Origin: Streptomyces sp. ISL-12
Lineage (GTDB): Bacteria > Actinomycetota > Actinomycetes > Streptomycetales > Streptomycetaceae
Assembly: GCF_018614415.1 (NCBI RefSeq)
Contig: NZ_JAGGOO010000047.1
Coordinates: 1 to 60,240, forward strand
DNA: 60,240 bases
Direction: 5' to 3'
Part shown: positions 60,037-60,240 of the stretch, piece by piece
Layout: each line of letters starts with the position of its first letter
Position numbering within the stretch: the first letter of the stretch is position 1
The notes under the pieces: generated by a model
Told to the model about the DNA's origin: nothing
Database searches by the model: none
The model's input: only the letters and a program-made list of their open reading frames with translations
Position numbers and translations under genes: made by a program

Positions 60037-60240
60037 CTAGGGCCTGTCGTTTGGATCACGCCGCAGACGCGGGGTCTGGCACGCGCATCTGCGGCGTTGT
60101 CGTCACTCGCCGACTCCCCCACGCTCGGCTGCGCTCGCGCGGGGGGACCCCCATCGCGTCGACTCCCTCCTCCGCCTTGCAGCCGCACGCACCAGACCCC
60201 GCTCACCGGCATGGACAAGTCCCGCCGGTGTCCTGCGTCC
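60037..60240. mobile_element. Left part of a MITE-like repeat (cut by the window end)
   Basis: The stretch starts CTAGGGCCTGTCGTTTGGAT, a terminal sequence that I recall from repeated non-coding elements in many Streptomyces genomes, which end in the inverted form. Inside it, GCGGGGTCTGG (near 60070) pairs with CCAGACCCCGC (60192-60202), and CCGCAGA pairs with TCTGCGG. It has no gene. The right terminal repeat would lie just beyond the window. Possibly mobilised by an IS5-family transposase. Confidence 0.55.

Overview
The window is chromosomal DNA of a Streptomyces. It has very high GC with third-position bias, frequent GTG starts, ATGA/GTGA start-stop overlaps, and a gene order that I recall from the bldN-rex-hemACD region of S. 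coelicolor (about SCO33xx). Assignments below come from reading protein motifs and gene order; no database search was run.

Left part (1-16.9 kb) is conserved core. It holds a HAD phosphatase, an MFS transporter, acuC, a phosphatase-like protein, a BldC-like DNA-binding protein, a 32-residue ribosomal protein (bS22 type), an epimerase-like protein and an acyltransferase. The developmental sigma factor gene bldN and its membrane anti-sigma gene rsbN follow on the minus strand, with a sigma-BldN-like promoter between them. Then come a SerB-like HAD protein, a glutaredoxin-like protein, and the redox-sensing operon rex-hemA-hemC-hemD, preceded by a clear Rex operator. BldN/RsbN govern aerial development. 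Rex couples haem synthesis to the NADH/NAD+ ratio.

Between hemD and hemB (17.0-21.9 kb) lies an accessory insert. It contains a four-helix membrane protein resembling TRADD-N-associated membrane proteins, a broken type I methylase remnant, a long perfect hairpin, and a WhiJ-like/DUF397/ATPase cassette whose ATPase is frameshifted. A DnaD-like HTH protein and an AraC-VOC pair complete it. hemB follows.

From 23 to 31 kb are an SDR/LysR divergent pair with an exact T-N11-A box and a DUF4232 lipoprotein. There are also three one-component regulators with an N-terminal HTH, one membrane helix and three different extracytoplasmic domains. These flank a PLP aminotransferase and a secreted peptidoglycan-binding protein.

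From 31 to 41.8 kb are housekeeping genes (argS, class I lysS, rtcB) plus a CPBP protease, a DUF2637 membrane protein, two DUF3558 lipoproteins, an SDR and a YnfA-like protein.

From 41.8 to 60.2 kb the content is accessory. It includes an LLM monooxygenase with a flavin reductase, a two-component system, a methyltransferase, a frameshifted SDR, and a MarR-controlled P450/ferredoxin unit followed by a Tat-exported HD protein. Next is a VanZ protein, then a Tat-exported serine-hydrolase homologue lacking its catalytic motifs, divergent from a two-component system with almost no sensor domain. A MerR/Old Yellow Enzyme pair with a perfect 16-bp palindrome, a frameshifted PAS-GAF-PP2C phosphatase and small hypotheticals follow. 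The window ends inside a MITE-like repeat.
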